Assembly (NCBI GenBank): GCA_945905295.1
Contig: CAMDPX010000043.1
Coordinates: forward strand, 1 to 40,813
Source: Planctomyces sp. SH-PL62
Lineage (GTDB): Bacteria > Planctomycetota > Planctomycetia > Planctomycetales > Planctomycetaceae
Length of the DNA stretch: 40,813 nucleotides
Direction of reading: 5' to 3'
Positions within the stretch are counted from its first letter, which is position 1, and every line of letters begins with the position of its first letter. This document shows positions 1-8,293 of this stretch, piece by piece. A program made the position numbers and the translations under genes. Below the pieces are notes generated by a model that worked only from the letters and a program-made list of their open reading frames with translations, did no database searches and was not told where the DNA came from.

Positions 1-58
1 AATTGCCGAGGCAATTTTGAAATTTGAACGCCCGACCCCAATTCACCAGCCAAACGAA

Positions 59-87
59 AAGAGCCTGCCGAAATTCGACAGGCTCTT
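59..87 (-). terminator. Rho-independent terminator of the DUF11-like gene
   Basis: A perfect 9-bp stem (AAGAGCCTG / CAGGCTCTT) encloses an 11-nt loop. Read on the minus strand it is followed by a short T-rich stretch, and it lies about 67 nt past the stop codon of the minus-strand gene ending at 154. A separate small palindrome (AATTGCC-GA-GGCAATT) occupies positions 1-16. Confidence 0.7.
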
Positions 88-153
88 CAGATTGGCTCAC
101 GCTGGGGACCGAAGGGTTTCGGTTCTCTCTCCCTCACTCGCGATGCCGCATAT

Positions 154-2028
154 CTAGCGCAGTTTGGCTTGGAACGTAATCACGCCGCCGGTGTGTCCGG
201 CCAGCGGGCTGTCGAGTTCAAATCGCAGAATGTGGCTCCCTTCGCCGTTGTCATCGACGTTGATCGAGCCGGGCAAGTCGCTGGTCGCGCTGTCGTCGAT
301 GTATTCCAAACGAGGCGTCAGGTTGTCGATCAGGCGCACGAACCGCAGCTCGCGGTCGCCGAGGTTGTCGAAACGAATCGTGAACGTGATCACGTCGCCC
401 GGCTTGGCGGCATCTTTGTCGGCCAGCTTGACGAGTCGTAGTCGGCCGGGTTGTTTGTGCCCTTCGTCGGAGCCGTTCAACTCGGCCACTTTGAACATGG
501 CGTAGACTTCTTGAGCGGCGGACAGATTCGCAACGAGCACCGGGTTGAGGTCTCGAGTCCAAGCCGCGGCCGCGTTCATGCCGCCGTGCAGCCGAGCGGT
601 TTCGTTTTGTCGAATCTTGCCGTCGTGCAGGAATTGAACTCCCTCGTACACGTTCAGCAACTTGGTGTGCTGCGTGACGATCTTGGCACTCGAAACGTCC
701 TTGCGAGTCGTCTGGCTGAAGATGCCGCTGGCTCGTGATCTCATACGGACGCCTTGCAGGCGGTCGCGTTGCAGTCCGGTCTGGCTGACCATTTTTTGAC
801 GCAAGGCGGCACCATGCACGTCGTCCAGGTTGGTGGCGACGCGCTGCACGTTGAAGCCTTCTCGAATGCCGTGAACCGTGCGGACCGCGGCGAAGCGCGG
901 GGCGTAGATCGCGACTCGGTTCGATGCTTTGACCTTGCGGTTCCCTTTGTGGTCTTGGAACTCGGCAACGGTGTCTTCGGTCTCGACACCGACCATGATG
1001 TCGCGGTCGTAATGCACGGGGTAATCACGGTCGCCACCGTCGAAGAGATACTCGTCCGGGTATTTGTCGGCGAGCGATGGATCGGCGGCGATGAGGCCCT
1101 CTCGGTTCTGTTGGAACTTCGGGCGAGTCGCCTCCTGGGCATCCGCATGAGAGGCCAGTTGGATGCGCGGTTCGGCGGCGGTGAAACGGGGTCGGGAGTC
1201 TTTTTCCGAGCGGCCATTGGGGGTGGCGTCTGTTTTCGATGCGGATTGGCCGCTCGGAAAAAGACTCCCGACCCCTTTGCTGGCGAGCACCGGCGCACCG
1301 TTGCCGAAGAACGCGCCCTGCGTTTCGTTCGCGGCGGGAATGCGACCGCCGAGCCGAATCAGTGCGAGCGGGCGGCCGGACTTGTCGGCCTCTTCGATGA
1401 GGTTGGCTCGTGCGTTGACGGTGCGGACGGCGATGTCGCTCGTCAGCTCGAACGGCAACGCGAGTTGTGGCTGCTCGACGTACACGACCTTCGTGACCAT
1501 GCGACCTTCGATCGCCGCTTCCAACTCTTCGATGGTGAATGACAGCGGCATCGCAAACGTGTCGGTATGACCGGCCGGCGGATGCAAGCGGTCGAGCACT
1601 TCGACCGACGGGTACAGCTCAATGCCTGGAAACTCCGGCATGTCGCTGAGCATGAGGCGGTATGACTGACCGACGGCGAGCTTCACTTGCACGGACTCTT
1701 TCACATCGTCGCGTGAGCCAACGAACCAAGTGACTTTGCCTTCCGACGGGAACTCGACACGCACGGGTTGAAATTCGATGCCGTTGACTCGGCCAGCGAT
1801 GCGGACCCACTCGGCCCAGGTGCCGGGAGGGACGCGATGGTCCATGAGCGGGTACGGGGGATTGTCTGCTCGATTTTGCGCGTGAGCCGTGTCGGTGAGC
1901 GAGCCACACACGAGCATCAATCCCATCAACATGCCGACCAGCCGGCAGTGTCGCAGCGCGGCCCACAGATCGGTGATTAAACCGAGCCGGCGCAGACACA
2001 ACAGTTCGGGAAGCAGGCTGGCGCACAT
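154..2028 (-). CDS. exported protein with C-terminal DUF11-like domain
   Basis: Predicted exported surface protein of about 624 aa. The start is ambiguous. I use the ATG at 2028; a TTG at 2064 extends it by 12 codons, and an ATG at 1932 would give a compact signal peptide ending in AHA before Q. The last ~90 residues resemble a DUF11 domain (KPGDVITFTIRFDNLGD, then LIDNLTPRLEYIDDSA), a beta-sandwich common in bacterial surface proteins. The N-terminal ~170 residues are similar to the next upstream gene (2233-3363): both have an FVG(S/P) segment, a TKV(V/I)Y motif and a following region ending in an L-R-(L/V)-G stretch. A 28-bp-arm palindrome lies in-frame at roughly residues 252-280. No enzymatic motif is visible. 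The function is unknown, with a structural or cell-envelope role likely. Confidence 0.75.
   Translation of the reverse strand: MCASLLPELLCLRRLGLITDLWAALRHCRLVGMLMGLMLVCGSLTDTAHAQNRADNPPYPLMDHRVPPGTWAEWVRIAGRVNGIEFQPVRVEFPSEGKVTWFVGSRDDVKESVQVKLAVGQSYRLMLSDMPEFPGIELYPSVEVLDRLHPPAGHTDTFAMPLSFTIEELEAAIEGRMVTKVVYVEQPQLALPFELTSDIAVRTVNARANLIEEADKSGRPLALIRLGGRIPAANETQGAFFGNGAPVLASKGVGSLFPSGQSASKTDATPNGRSEKDSRPRFTAAEPRIQLASHADAQEATRPKFQQNREGLIAADPSLADKYPDEYLFDGGDRDYPVHYDRDIMVGVETEDTVAEFQDHKGNRKVKASNRVAIYAPRFAAVRTVHGIREGFNVQRVATNLDDVHGAALRQKMVSQTGLQRDRLQGVRMRSRASGIFSQTTRKDVSSAKIVTQHTKLLNVYEGVQFLHDGKIRQNETARLHGGMNAAAAWTRDLNPVLVANLSAAQEVYAMFKVAELNGSDEGHKQPGRLRLVKLADKDAAKPGDVITFTIRFDNLGDRELRFVRLIDNLTPRLEYIDDSATSDLPGSINVDDNGEGSHILRFELDSPLAGHTGGVITFQAKLR
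1188..1275. repeat. in-CDS palindromic element, 28-bp perfect arms
   Basis: Positions 1188-1215 and 1248-1275 are perfect reverse complements (28 bp) separated by 32 nt. The element lies inside the DUF11-like gene and keeps its frame open, encoding a low-complexity Ser/Gly/Lys-rich linker. It is probably an inserted repeat, because the flanking protein sequence reads on as the conserved domain on both sides. Confidence 0.85.
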
Positions 2029-2094
2029 GAGAGGGGCGAGCTCAACAGGGAGGGAGGCGAACAATCAAGGCGAGCGTGGCGAACTCTTGTCACA

Positions 2095-2212
2095 AACCCC
2101 ACCGAGCTTGCCTCGGTGGTTTTCAGGCTTTTGCACTACGCAACGATTTGCCTCAAGGGCGTTCGCTCGTAGTGCAGAGGCCCGATTCCACCGAGGCAAG
2201 CTCGGTGGGGTT
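2095..2212. repeat. nested palindromic repeat, family A copy 1
   Basis: Perfect 25-bp outer arms at 2095-2119 and 2188-2212. Each arm contains its own mini-hairpin (CCACCGAG cttgc CTCGGTGG). A second inner pair, GCACTACG / CGTAGTGC, lies near 2133-2177. A close copy sits at 8171-8283. The element starts 67 nt upstream of the DUF11-like gene and ends 20 nt before the stop codon of the neighbouring paralog at 2233. Confidence 0.9.
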
Positions 2213-2232
2213 GGTGCTATGTTGCTGAATCA

Positions 2233-3363
2233 TTACCGATTGACGTTCCAATTCGGTTGCGAGACTTGGCCCGGTCCGTAGAGCGGATGCTTCTCGGTGT
2301 ACTCGACATGGCGGACCGGCTTGGGCAATCGCATGCCGGGTTCGTGTTTCACGTCGATTAACATGTGATCGACGGGATCAGGCAGTTCGGTCTTGGTCAG
2401 GTTGCGAACGGTGTGCGACTTGAGTCCGGCCGGTGCTCCGAACGGCAAGTGCGGCGGGCCGGGCAAGCCAATCGGAGTCGCGGTGTTCGGCATACCCCAC
2501 ATCGGGACGCCATTCATTCCGGCGACGGGGCCGTTCGGACCACCGGGGCCGCCGACGATCATGGGGCCAGGGACTCCGGCATAGCTGTTGCCGCTCACTT
2601 CGACCGGCACGGGCGGGACGATCTCACCCTTCTCGCCGTCGGCGTAGTAGCTGACTTGTTGTAGACCGTTGTCGAACTCAGCCGTCTGTTCGCCGGCACC
2701 TTGCTGTTCGAGGTTCTTGTTACCGACTCGCAAGACGACCATGATCGTGCCGCGGCGATCGGCTTCGGAAACCGGATCGACACCCGGATCAAGCCGCGTC
2801 GAAGACAGCGTCTCGACACCAGCGATCGCCAGTTCTTGGAACTTCGGGTCCGGCAGGTAGATGACCTTGGTCACGAAGTTGTTCGATTCGATTTGATCGA
2901 GATCTTCATCGGTCAGTTCGATCGGCACGCTGTTGTGGCTGAGGTACGCATCGGTCGTCGGATGACCGGGGTAGACTTGCAGCGTCGGATACAGCGTCAG
3001 CCCTTCGCGGCCGGTCACGCTGGTCAGCTTCAGCCGGAAGGTCGCCCCTTGCGAGAACTCCCAACGGGCTGGCGAGACCAATTGGTTCTCGGCGTATCCC
3101 GGACCAATCTTCCAGCCGATCTTCATTCCGATCGGACCGACGAAGCGGACCTGCGTGCTCGACGCCTGGAAGGCGCGAGCCTGTGCCTGTCCCATCGACG
3201 CGAAGATCGCCGGGTGCGGCAGATCAACCATCGGGCCGGGGCGAGCCATCATCGCCGCGGGCGGAGCAACATACTCCCCCTTGTCGATCAATTGCTGCCC
3301 ATCAACCTGGCAGCCAAAGCAGACTACCACCAACGTTCCGAGAGCCAGAAAGTAATATCTCAT
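2233..3363 (-). CDS. exported protein, paralog of the DUF11-like neighbour
   Basis: Exported protein of about 376 aa with a hydrophobic N-terminal segment ([18 protein letters not shown]). The cysteine could be lipidated, but the lipobox is not canonical. I start at the ATG at 3363; the codon before it is GTG. Residues ~70-225 align by eye with the first ~200 residues of the downstream minus-strand gene, including an [12 protein letters not shown]-like segment and [12 protein letters not shown]. The C-terminal third is rich in Gly/Pro/Met (about residues 260-315), looks disordered and lacks the DUF11-like domain. The gene order and shared domain suggest the two proteins arose by duplication and act together in the envelope. 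No specific function can be assigned. Confidence 0.75.
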   Translation of the reverse strand: MRYYFLALGTLVVVCFGCQVDGQQLIDKGEYVAPPAAMMARPGPMVDLPHPAIFASMGQAQARAFQASSTQVRFVGPIGMKIGWKIGPGYAENQLVSPARWEFSQGATFRLKLTSVTGREGLTLYPTLQVYPGHPTTDAYLSHNSVPIELTDEDLDQIESNNFVTKVIYLPDPKFQELAIAGVETLSSTRLDPGVDPVSEADRRGTIMVVLRVGNKNLEQQGAGEQTAEFDNGLQQVSYYADGEKGEIVPPVPVEVSGNSYAGVPGPMIVGGPGGPNGPVAGMNGVPMWGMPNTATPIGLPGPPHLPFGAPAGLKSHTVRNLTKTELPDPVDHMLIDVKHEPGMRLPKPVRHVEYTEKHPLYGPGQVSQPNWNVNR

Positions 3364-3607
3364 CACGAGTCCCTTCGACCTGAGACGGTCATGCTCCCCG
3401 ACCTTGGGGTCGCCCTGCTGACAAGCTGGAACTAAACTCCCGCCGCGATTCGTTCATCTCTGAGCCGGTCTCTTCGCCGGCAGTTCTTGCCACTGAAGAC
3501 CGCACGCTGAACTCGAATGCCGTGTTGGCACTCTCCTCCGCGACACATTGATAATTTCGGTTCTGCCCGATCCGAATCTTTGGCAAATCCGGCATCTTCG
3601 AGGCGAT

Positions 3608-4531
3608 ATGAAAAGTCTTCCCAAGTTCACAGCTTCCGTCATCGCCCTGGTCGCCGCCGTTTACTGGCTGGCGGGAACCTCGCTGCTCGGTTTTCAGGAG
3701 CAAACGGGCAAGGGAAAGGCGACGGTGCTCAAGCCGGATCGCTCGGCCGATGCGCCTGGTGCCGAATCGCCCGAAGCCAAGACGACACTCGACCAAGCTC
3801 GGCAACGATTGCTCCGTTACCAATCCATCAAAGCCAAACTGACCGAGACCGTCGCGCTGAGCAGCCGCCGCTTCACCGTCAACGGGAGCTACCTGCAAGG
3901 GAGCGGAGCTGACTTGAAGCTGCGGCTCGAATTCCAAGTGAAGCTGGGTGACACGGAAGGCTCGATCCTGGAGGTCTGCGACGGCCAAGTGCTCTGGACC
4001 CAGCATCACGTTGGCGGAGAGGTCCGTATTTCGCGCCGCGACGTGCGGCAGATTTTGAAAGCCGCTGCCGACAACGGCTACACCGACAATCTCGTCACCG
4101 TGGACCTGGGCTTCGGCGGACTCCCCGGCTTGTTTGCGTCGATCGAGCAGTCGATGCAGTTCGACCAATTCAAAGAAGACACCGCCGACGGCCACAAGCT
4201 GACCGTGATCGAAGGGGGTTGGCGAGCCAACATGCTCAAGGTCTGGCAAGGCAACAATCCCAAAGCCCCACTTCCCGATTACGTCCCGTCGCGCGTCCGC
4301 ATCTATTTCGACAGCGAGTCGTTGTTTCCGCGCCGCATCCTGTACCTCAGCCGCAACGCCGATCAACGTCTGCGTCCGATGGTCAGTCTCGACTTCACCG
4401 AGATCGAGACCGACATTGTAATCCCTGCCGCCAAGTTCAAATTCGCGCCTCCCGACGGCGTCTTTCCCGATGACCTGACGCCGAAGTTCTTGGAACAGAT
4501 CAAGCAACGTAAACAGCTCGGCGGCAATTGA
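3608..4531 (+). CDS. LolA-like exported protein
   Basis: About 307 aa. The start is the ATG at 3608, preceded by a GAGG sequence; in-frame upstream codons from 3548 are probably untranslated. An N-terminal signal anchor (residues ~8-30) is followed by a linker, then a region resembling the LolA/outer-membrane-lipoprotein-sorting fold (roughly 60-300): it begins with an AR-Q-RLLRYQSIKAKLTE stretch and continues as alternating beta strands. LolA-like proteins bind lipidated or hydrophobic ligands in the periplasm, but many planctomycetal members have no proven role. The stop is 4 nt before the VWA gene, so the two are very likely co-transcribed and may act together. Confidence 0.75.
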   Translation: MKSLPKFTASVIALVAAVYWLAGTSLLGFQEQTGKGKATVLKPDRSADAPGAESPEAKTTLDQARQRLLRYQSIKAKLTETVALSSRRFTVNGSYLQGSGADLKLRLEFQVKLGDTEGSILEVCDGQVLWTQHHVGGEVRISRRDVRQILKAAADNGYTDNLVTVDLGFGGLPGLFASIEQSMQFDQFKEDTADGHKLTVIEGGWRANMLKVWQGNNPKAPLPDYVPSRVRIYFDSESLFPRRILYLSRNADQRLRPMVSLDFTEIETDIVIPAAKFKFAPPDGVFPDDLTPKFLEQIKQRKQLGGN

Positions 4532-4535
4532 CATC

Positions 4536-5558
4536 ATGCAGACCGCGCCCGAACTCAAACTCGGCTCTGGCGTCGACGACGGCCGCGATCGGATCGACGT
4601 GGTTGTGCCGAGTTGGCTGCTGTCGATCGCAACTCACGTCGTACTGTTCTTCGCGATGGCGATGATCCTGCGCGGCTGCTCGACATCGGGATCGGTTGGA
4701 CCGAAAGCGGGGGACGCCCAGTTTCGTGAAATTGGACTGCACGTCGCGCGCGACGTCGTCAACCCGCCAAATGACAACGCGGACGCGAACCCCAACGAAG
4801 CGATGACGCGCGATGCTGGTCTCCCTCAGCCCGAGAAGTCGGTGCTCGGCGATGACGCTTCGATCAACGACTTGCTCAGCCTGCCGACCGACTCGCGCTT
4901 GCCGGTGATCGGTGCCGGCCGGCCCGCATCGCTGCGCACTCCCTCGGACGCGAAAGACCTCATCAAGTCCTCCGGCCGACGCAATGCCGGTGGCGACGAA
5001 GCCTCTGGATTGGGCGAGACCACTTTCTTCGACATCGCCGCCAAGGGGAATCGCTTCATCTATGTCGTCGATCGCTCCGGCAGCATGTACGACCACGGAG
5101 CCATCCGAGTCGCCAAGGAAGAACTCGTCGTCAGCCTCGCGGCCCTGGAACAAACGCAACAGTTCCAAGTTCTCTTCTACAACCAGAAGCTGTTGGAAAT
5201 GAGCGGCAACGACGACCGCCCGCAGATGCAGTGGGCGACCGAAATCAACCGCACGTTCGCCCGAAATTTTATCTCCAGCGTGCAACCCGATGGCGGCACC
5301 GATCACATGCCCGCCTTGAAGAAAGCCCTGCGTTATCAGACCGACCATCTCTTCTTTCTGACCGACGCCGATCAGCCGGTCCTATCCGCTCGCGAGATCA
5401 ACGAAATCAAGACGCTCAACGCCGGTCGCACGAAAATTCACTGCGTCGAATTCGGCAAAGGCCCGGAACTCTCTGGTGACAACTTTCTGAAGAAGCTCGC
5501 CCGCGACAACGGCGGCACCTATCGCTACCGCGACGTGACCCGCTTCGGCGCTCGTTGA
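4536..5558 (+). CDS. membrane-anchored von Willebrand factor A domain protein
   Basis: 340 aa. One membrane segment (about residues 24-46) follows a short cytoplasmic N-terminus. A disordered linker leads to a VWA domain from about residue 172 to the end. The metal-ion-dependent adhesion site is present: DRSGS at 179-183, a threonine in GGTDHMP at about 256, and an aspartate in LTDAD at about 277. Such domains bind protein partners through a divalent cation, here presumably outside the cytoplasmic membrane. It is co-transcribed with the LolA-like gene 4 nt upstream. No MoxR ATPase or BatB-type partner is nearby, so it is not a standard Bat/MoxR operon. The ligand is unknown. Confidence 0.88.
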   Translation: MQTAPELKLGSGVDDGRDRIDVVVPSWLLSIATHVVLFFAMAMILRGCSTSGSVGPKAGDAQFREIGLHVARDVVNPPNDNADANPNEAMTRDAGLPQPEKSVLGDDASINDLLSLPTDSRLPVIGAGRPASLRTPSDAKDLIKSSGRRNAGGDEASGLGETTFFDIAAKGNRFIYVVDRSGSMYDHGAIRVAKEELVVSLAALEQTQQFQVLFYNQKLLEMSGNDDRPQMQWATEINRTFARNFISSVQPDGGTDHMPALKKALRYQTDHLFFLTDADQPVLSAREINEIKTLNAGRTKIHCVEFGKGPELSGDNFLKKLARDNGGTYRYRDVTRFGAR

Positions 5559-5567
5559 TGAATTGGA

Positions 5568-5643
5568 AAAGAGCCCGACGAATGAAAGGAGACGACGAAT
5601 TGTTGGCAGCATTCGTCGTCTCCTTCCATTCGTCGGGCTCTTT
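5568..5643 (+). terminator. long hairpin after the VWA gene
   Basis: The two arms 5568-5600 and 5611-5643 pair almost perfectly over about 33 bp (AAAGAGCCCGACGAATG... / ...CATTCGTCGGGCTCTTT) around a 10-nt loop. On the plus strand the hairpin runs into TTTCTTT, so it can act as an intrinsic terminator for the LolA-VWA pair, 9 nt after its stop. It may equally be one more member of the dispersed palindromes. Confidence 0.75.
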
Positions 5644-5697
5644 CTTTGAAGCCATTGCGTTGCCCTCTGCGCAGCCGCTCGCCATCATCGCCGCACT

Positions 5698-6459
5698 ATG
5701 ATTCTCGATCTCTTCAAACTGGATGGCCGAGTCGCCGTCGTCACCGGTGGCCGGCGCGGGTTGGGTCAGTCGATGGCCTGGGGACTTGCCGAAGCGGGCG
5801 CGGACATTGTCTGCATCTCGAAGCACGGCCAAGCGGACGAGACTCGGCGATTGGTTGAATCCGCCGGCCGGCGGTTCTTCGACATTCAAGCTGACCTCTC
5901 CGAACCGGATCAGCGGCGCGGCCTGATTGACAAGGCCATCGCACTCGCCGGGCATGTGGACATCCTCGTCAACAACGCCGGTGACGGATTCCGACAGCGT
6001 CCCGAAACATTCCCGGAAGAGGCTTGGCGACGGCAACTCGAACTGCACGTCACCGCGATGTTCGATCTCAGCCAGCAAGTGTATCCACACATGCTGCGTA
6101 AAGGCCGAGGCAAGATCATCAACATCGGCAGCATCATGTCCTTCGTCGCGGGCTTGAACATCCCGGCCTACGCTGCCGCCAAGCACGCAATTGCCGGGAT
6201 GACCAAATCGCTGGCGGTCACCTGGTCCTCGCAAGGGATCAATGTGAACTGCATCGCCCCCGGTTACTTTGAGACCGACATGGCCAGCCCGCTTCGCACC
6301 GATCCGATCCGAGCACCTCAGATCCTCGACCACATCCCTTGCGGACGCTGGGGCCGCCCCGATGAACTCGCTGGCCTTGCGGTGTATCTCGCGTCGGACG
6401 CCAGCAATTACATGCACGGGAGCGTCGTTGTGATTGATGGTGGTTGGTTGGCGCGGTGA
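5698..6459 (+). CDS. SDR family oxidoreductase (KduD / gluconate 5-dehydrogenase-like)
   Basis: Classical short-chain dehydrogenase/reductase of 253 aa, full length for the family. The cofactor-binding motif TGGRRGLG is at 16-23, NNAG at 92-95, the catalytic Ser at about 145 (GSIMS), and Tyr158 and Lys162 in YAAAK. The N-terminal FKLDGRVAVVTGG form and the C-terminal GS-VVIDGGW ending resemble 2-deoxy-D-gluconate 3-dehydrogenase (KduD) and gluconate 5-dehydrogenases, so a sugar-acid substrate is likely but not proven. It reduces or oxidises a carbonyl/hydroxyl with NAD(P)(H) in the cytoplasm. It stands alone, separated from the upstream VWA gene by a hairpin and convergent with xseB. Confidence 0.9.
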   Translation: MILDLFKLDGRVAVVTGGRRGLGQSMAWGLAEAGADIVCISKHGQADETRRLVESAGRRFFDIQADLSEPDQRRGLIDKAIALAGHVDILVNNAGDGFRQRPETFPEEAWRRQLELHVTAMFDLSQQVYPHMLRKGRGKIINIGSIMSFVAGLNIPAYAAAKHAIAGMTKSLAVTWSSQGINVNCIAPGYFETDMASPLRTDPIRAPQILDHIPCGRWGRPDELAGLAVYLASDASNYMHGSVVVIDGGWLAR

Positions 6460-6473
6460 GTTGAATCCAAGAC

Positions 6474-6565
6474 GCTTCGCACACGGATGCGAGAGGCGCA
6501 CACGGATGGAGCATTGGCAATTTTGCGGTTCATCCGTGTGCGCCTCTCGCATCCGTGTGCGAAGC
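6474..6565. repeat. 35-bp perfect inverted repeat between convergent genes
   Basis: Positions 6474-6508 and 6531-6565 are perfect 35-bp reverse complements with a 22-nt loop. Each arm also contains the direct repeat CACACGGATG twice. It lies between the SDR stop (6459) and the xseB stop (6580), where it could end transcription from both sides. No U-tract is evident. Confidence 0.9.
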
Positions 6566-6579
6566 CCCGACAAATCCGC

Positions 6580-6942
6580 TCAAAACAAAAACCCCGAATC
6601 TGATTCATCCACCGCAGGCACCGGATCAGGAATCGACTCCGGCTTCGCCTTCCGAGCCCGCCGCCGCCCCGCAGTCGGAGCATCAGCATCTGCCGTCGCG
6701 CTGGCATCAAACGGCTCCGTCAGCGGCGATCCATCCGCTTTCGCGCCCACCAGCAGTTCGATCCGTTGCTCCGCTTGCTCCAACGTCGCATTGCACGTCT
6801 TGAGCAACGTCACGCCCCGCTCAAAGCGAGCCAGCGATTCTTCCAGTCCAACGCTGCCGTTCTCCAGATCGGAGACGATTCGTTGCAACTCGGCGAGAGC
6901 GGCTTCAAAGGTCGGTGTTTCGGTGGCGGGAGTCGCGGGCAT
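6580..6942 (-). CDS. xseB: exodeoxyribonuclease VII small subunit
   Basis: 120 aa. Residues ~10-68 form the helical-hairpin core of XseB (FEAALAELQRIVSDLENG, then LEESLARFERGVTLLKTC). The family is usually about 70-85 aa; the extra ~45 residues are a basic, Ala/Pro/Asp-rich tail (RRRARKAK) that looks disordered. XseB assembles on XseA to form exonuclease VII, which degrades single-stranded DNA from both ends in repair. It lies 9 nt downstream of xseA and is clearly co-transcribed with it. Confidence 0.93.
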   Translation of the reverse strand: MPATPATETPTFEAALAELQRIVSDLENGSVGLEESLARFERGVTLLKTCNATLEQAEQRIELLVGAKADGSPLTEPFDASATADADAPTAGRRRARKAKPESIPDPVPAVDESDSGFLF

Positions 6943-6951
6943 CGGAGTCGT

Positions 6952-8169
6952 TCATTCAATAGCGGGAGATTCGACACGGCTGATGAGTTCGCCGTGGGCG
7001 AGGATTGTCGTGATTCGTTCGCCGTTTGCCAGTTGGTTCGGAGCGGTCACGATCTCACCCGACTCGGTCCGCCGCGTGATCGAATAGCCTCGCCCCAGCA
7101 CCTTTAACGGGCTGAGCGCATCGAGCGTCGCGGCGACCAGATCGAGTTGCTGCTTCGAGACAACCGCTCGCTGCCGCACCGCGCGACGCAGTCGCACGTC
7201 GAGATCATCCAACCGCGTCAACTCATCATGCACCCGCTGAAACGGCCGAGCGATCACGCGCCGCGCCGCTAGTCCATCCAGCTTCAACCGAGCTTGCTTC
7301 GCTCGATTGGTCAGACCACTCGCAAGTCGCTGTTGCAAGTTGTCGAGCGCTCGCCGCACCTCGGCACGATCGGGAACAACACGCTCACCCGCTTCGCTGG
7401 GAGTCAGTGCTCGAACGTCGGCGACGAGATCGGCAATCGTGACATCAATCTCGTGACCCACCGCACTGATGACCGGCAACTTGCAGGCAGCGATCGCACG
7501 AGCCACGACTTCCTCGTTGAACGCCCACAAGTCTTCGAGACTTCCGCCACCTCGGCCGCAGATGACAACATCAACGTCCGGCAAACGATGCACGTTGCGC
7601 AGCGCGGTCGCGATCTCTTGCGCGGCACCCTCCCCTTGCACTTTGACCGGCACGATCACGAGATCGGCCGCGTGCCAGCGACGCGTGATGACTTGAATCA
7701 TGTCCCGCACCGCCGCTCCCGACGGACTGGTGATGAGCGCGATGCGTCGCGGAAAACGCGGGATCGGCCGCTTGCGGTTCGGACTGAATAACCCCTCGGC
7801 TTCCAGCTTCGCGTGCATCTGCCGAAACGCGAGTTCGAGAGCACCGACTCCCTGCGGGATCAATTGTCGCACAATGACCTGATACGACCCGCGCGGCGCA
7901 TAGACCTCGACCGAACCATTGACGACCACTTGCAGGCCATCATGCAGATCAAAGCGAAACCGCGAAGCCGTGTTCCGCCACACCACCGCCGAAAGCTGCG
8001 AGCCTTCATCCTTCAGTGTGAAATAGACGTGCCCGGAGTTCGCCTTCAAGCAATTGGAGACCTCACCACTGACCCAGACCTCCGGCAAATTGCCTTCGAT
8101 CAAGTCTTTGATCTCGCCGGTCAGCTCGGAAACGGTTTGGATTTGTGGGGGCATCAGAAGATCAATCAT
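6952..8169 (-). CDS. xseA: exodeoxyribonuclease VII large subunit
   Basis: 405 aa from the ATG at 8169; a GTG directly before it at 8172 is possible. The N-terminal OB-fold (about 10-105, TVSELTGEIKDLIEGN and VWVSGEVSN) binds single-stranded DNA. The central catalytic domain carries the conserved TSPSGAAVRDM and GRGGGSLEDLWAFN motifs and the GHEIDVTIADLVAD-R-TPS segment. A coiled-coil stretch and a C-terminal LGRGYSIT motif complete the family pattern. It forms exonuclease VII with XseB, encoded 9 nt downstream. The start codon lies against palindromic element 8171-8283, which separates it from moaA. Confidence 0.95.
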   Translation of the reverse strand: MIDLLMPPQIQTVSELTGEIKDLIEGNLPEVWVSGEVSNCLKANSGHVYFTLKDEGSQLSAVVWRNTASRFRFDLHDGLQVVVNGSVEVYAPRGSYQVIVRQLIPQGVGALELAFRQMHAKLEAEGLFSPNRKRPIPRFPRRIALITSPSGAAVRDMIQVITRRWHAADLVIVPVKVQGEGAAQEIATALRNVHRLPDVDVVICGRGGGSLEDLWAFNEEVVARAIAACKLPVISAVGHEIDVTIADLVADVRALTPSEAGERVVPDRAEVRRALDNLQQRLASGLTNRAKQARLKLDGLAARRVIARPFQRVHDELTRLDDLDVRLRRAVRQRAVVSKQQLDLVAATLDALSPLKVLGRGYSITRRTESGEIVTAPNQLANGERITTILAHGELISRVESPAIE

Positions 8170-8170
8170 C

Positions 8171-8283
8171 ACCCCACCGAGCTTGCCTCGGTGGTTCCAG
8201 GCTTTTGCACTACGTCCCGATTCGCACCATTTTCAATCGCCGTAGTGCAGAAGCCCTAAACCACCGAGGCAACCTCGGAGGGG
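8171..8283. repeat. nested palindromic repeat, family A copy 2
   Basis: Same architecture and closely similar sequence to 2095-2212: outer arms with the ACCCCACCGAGCTTGCCTCG block and its slightly diverged complement, plus the inner GCACTACG / CGTAGTGC pair. It fills the moaA-xseA gap, beginning 11 nt after the moaA stop and ending 1 nt before the xseA start. Confidence 0.9.
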
Positions 8284-8293
8284 CTTGTGTTGT

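Noticed and set aside
3389-4558. 389-codon minus-strand open frame across the LolA-like gene
   Set aside because: Shadow of the plus-strand gene, which has a signal anchor, a Shine-Dalgarno and operon spacing with the VWA gene.
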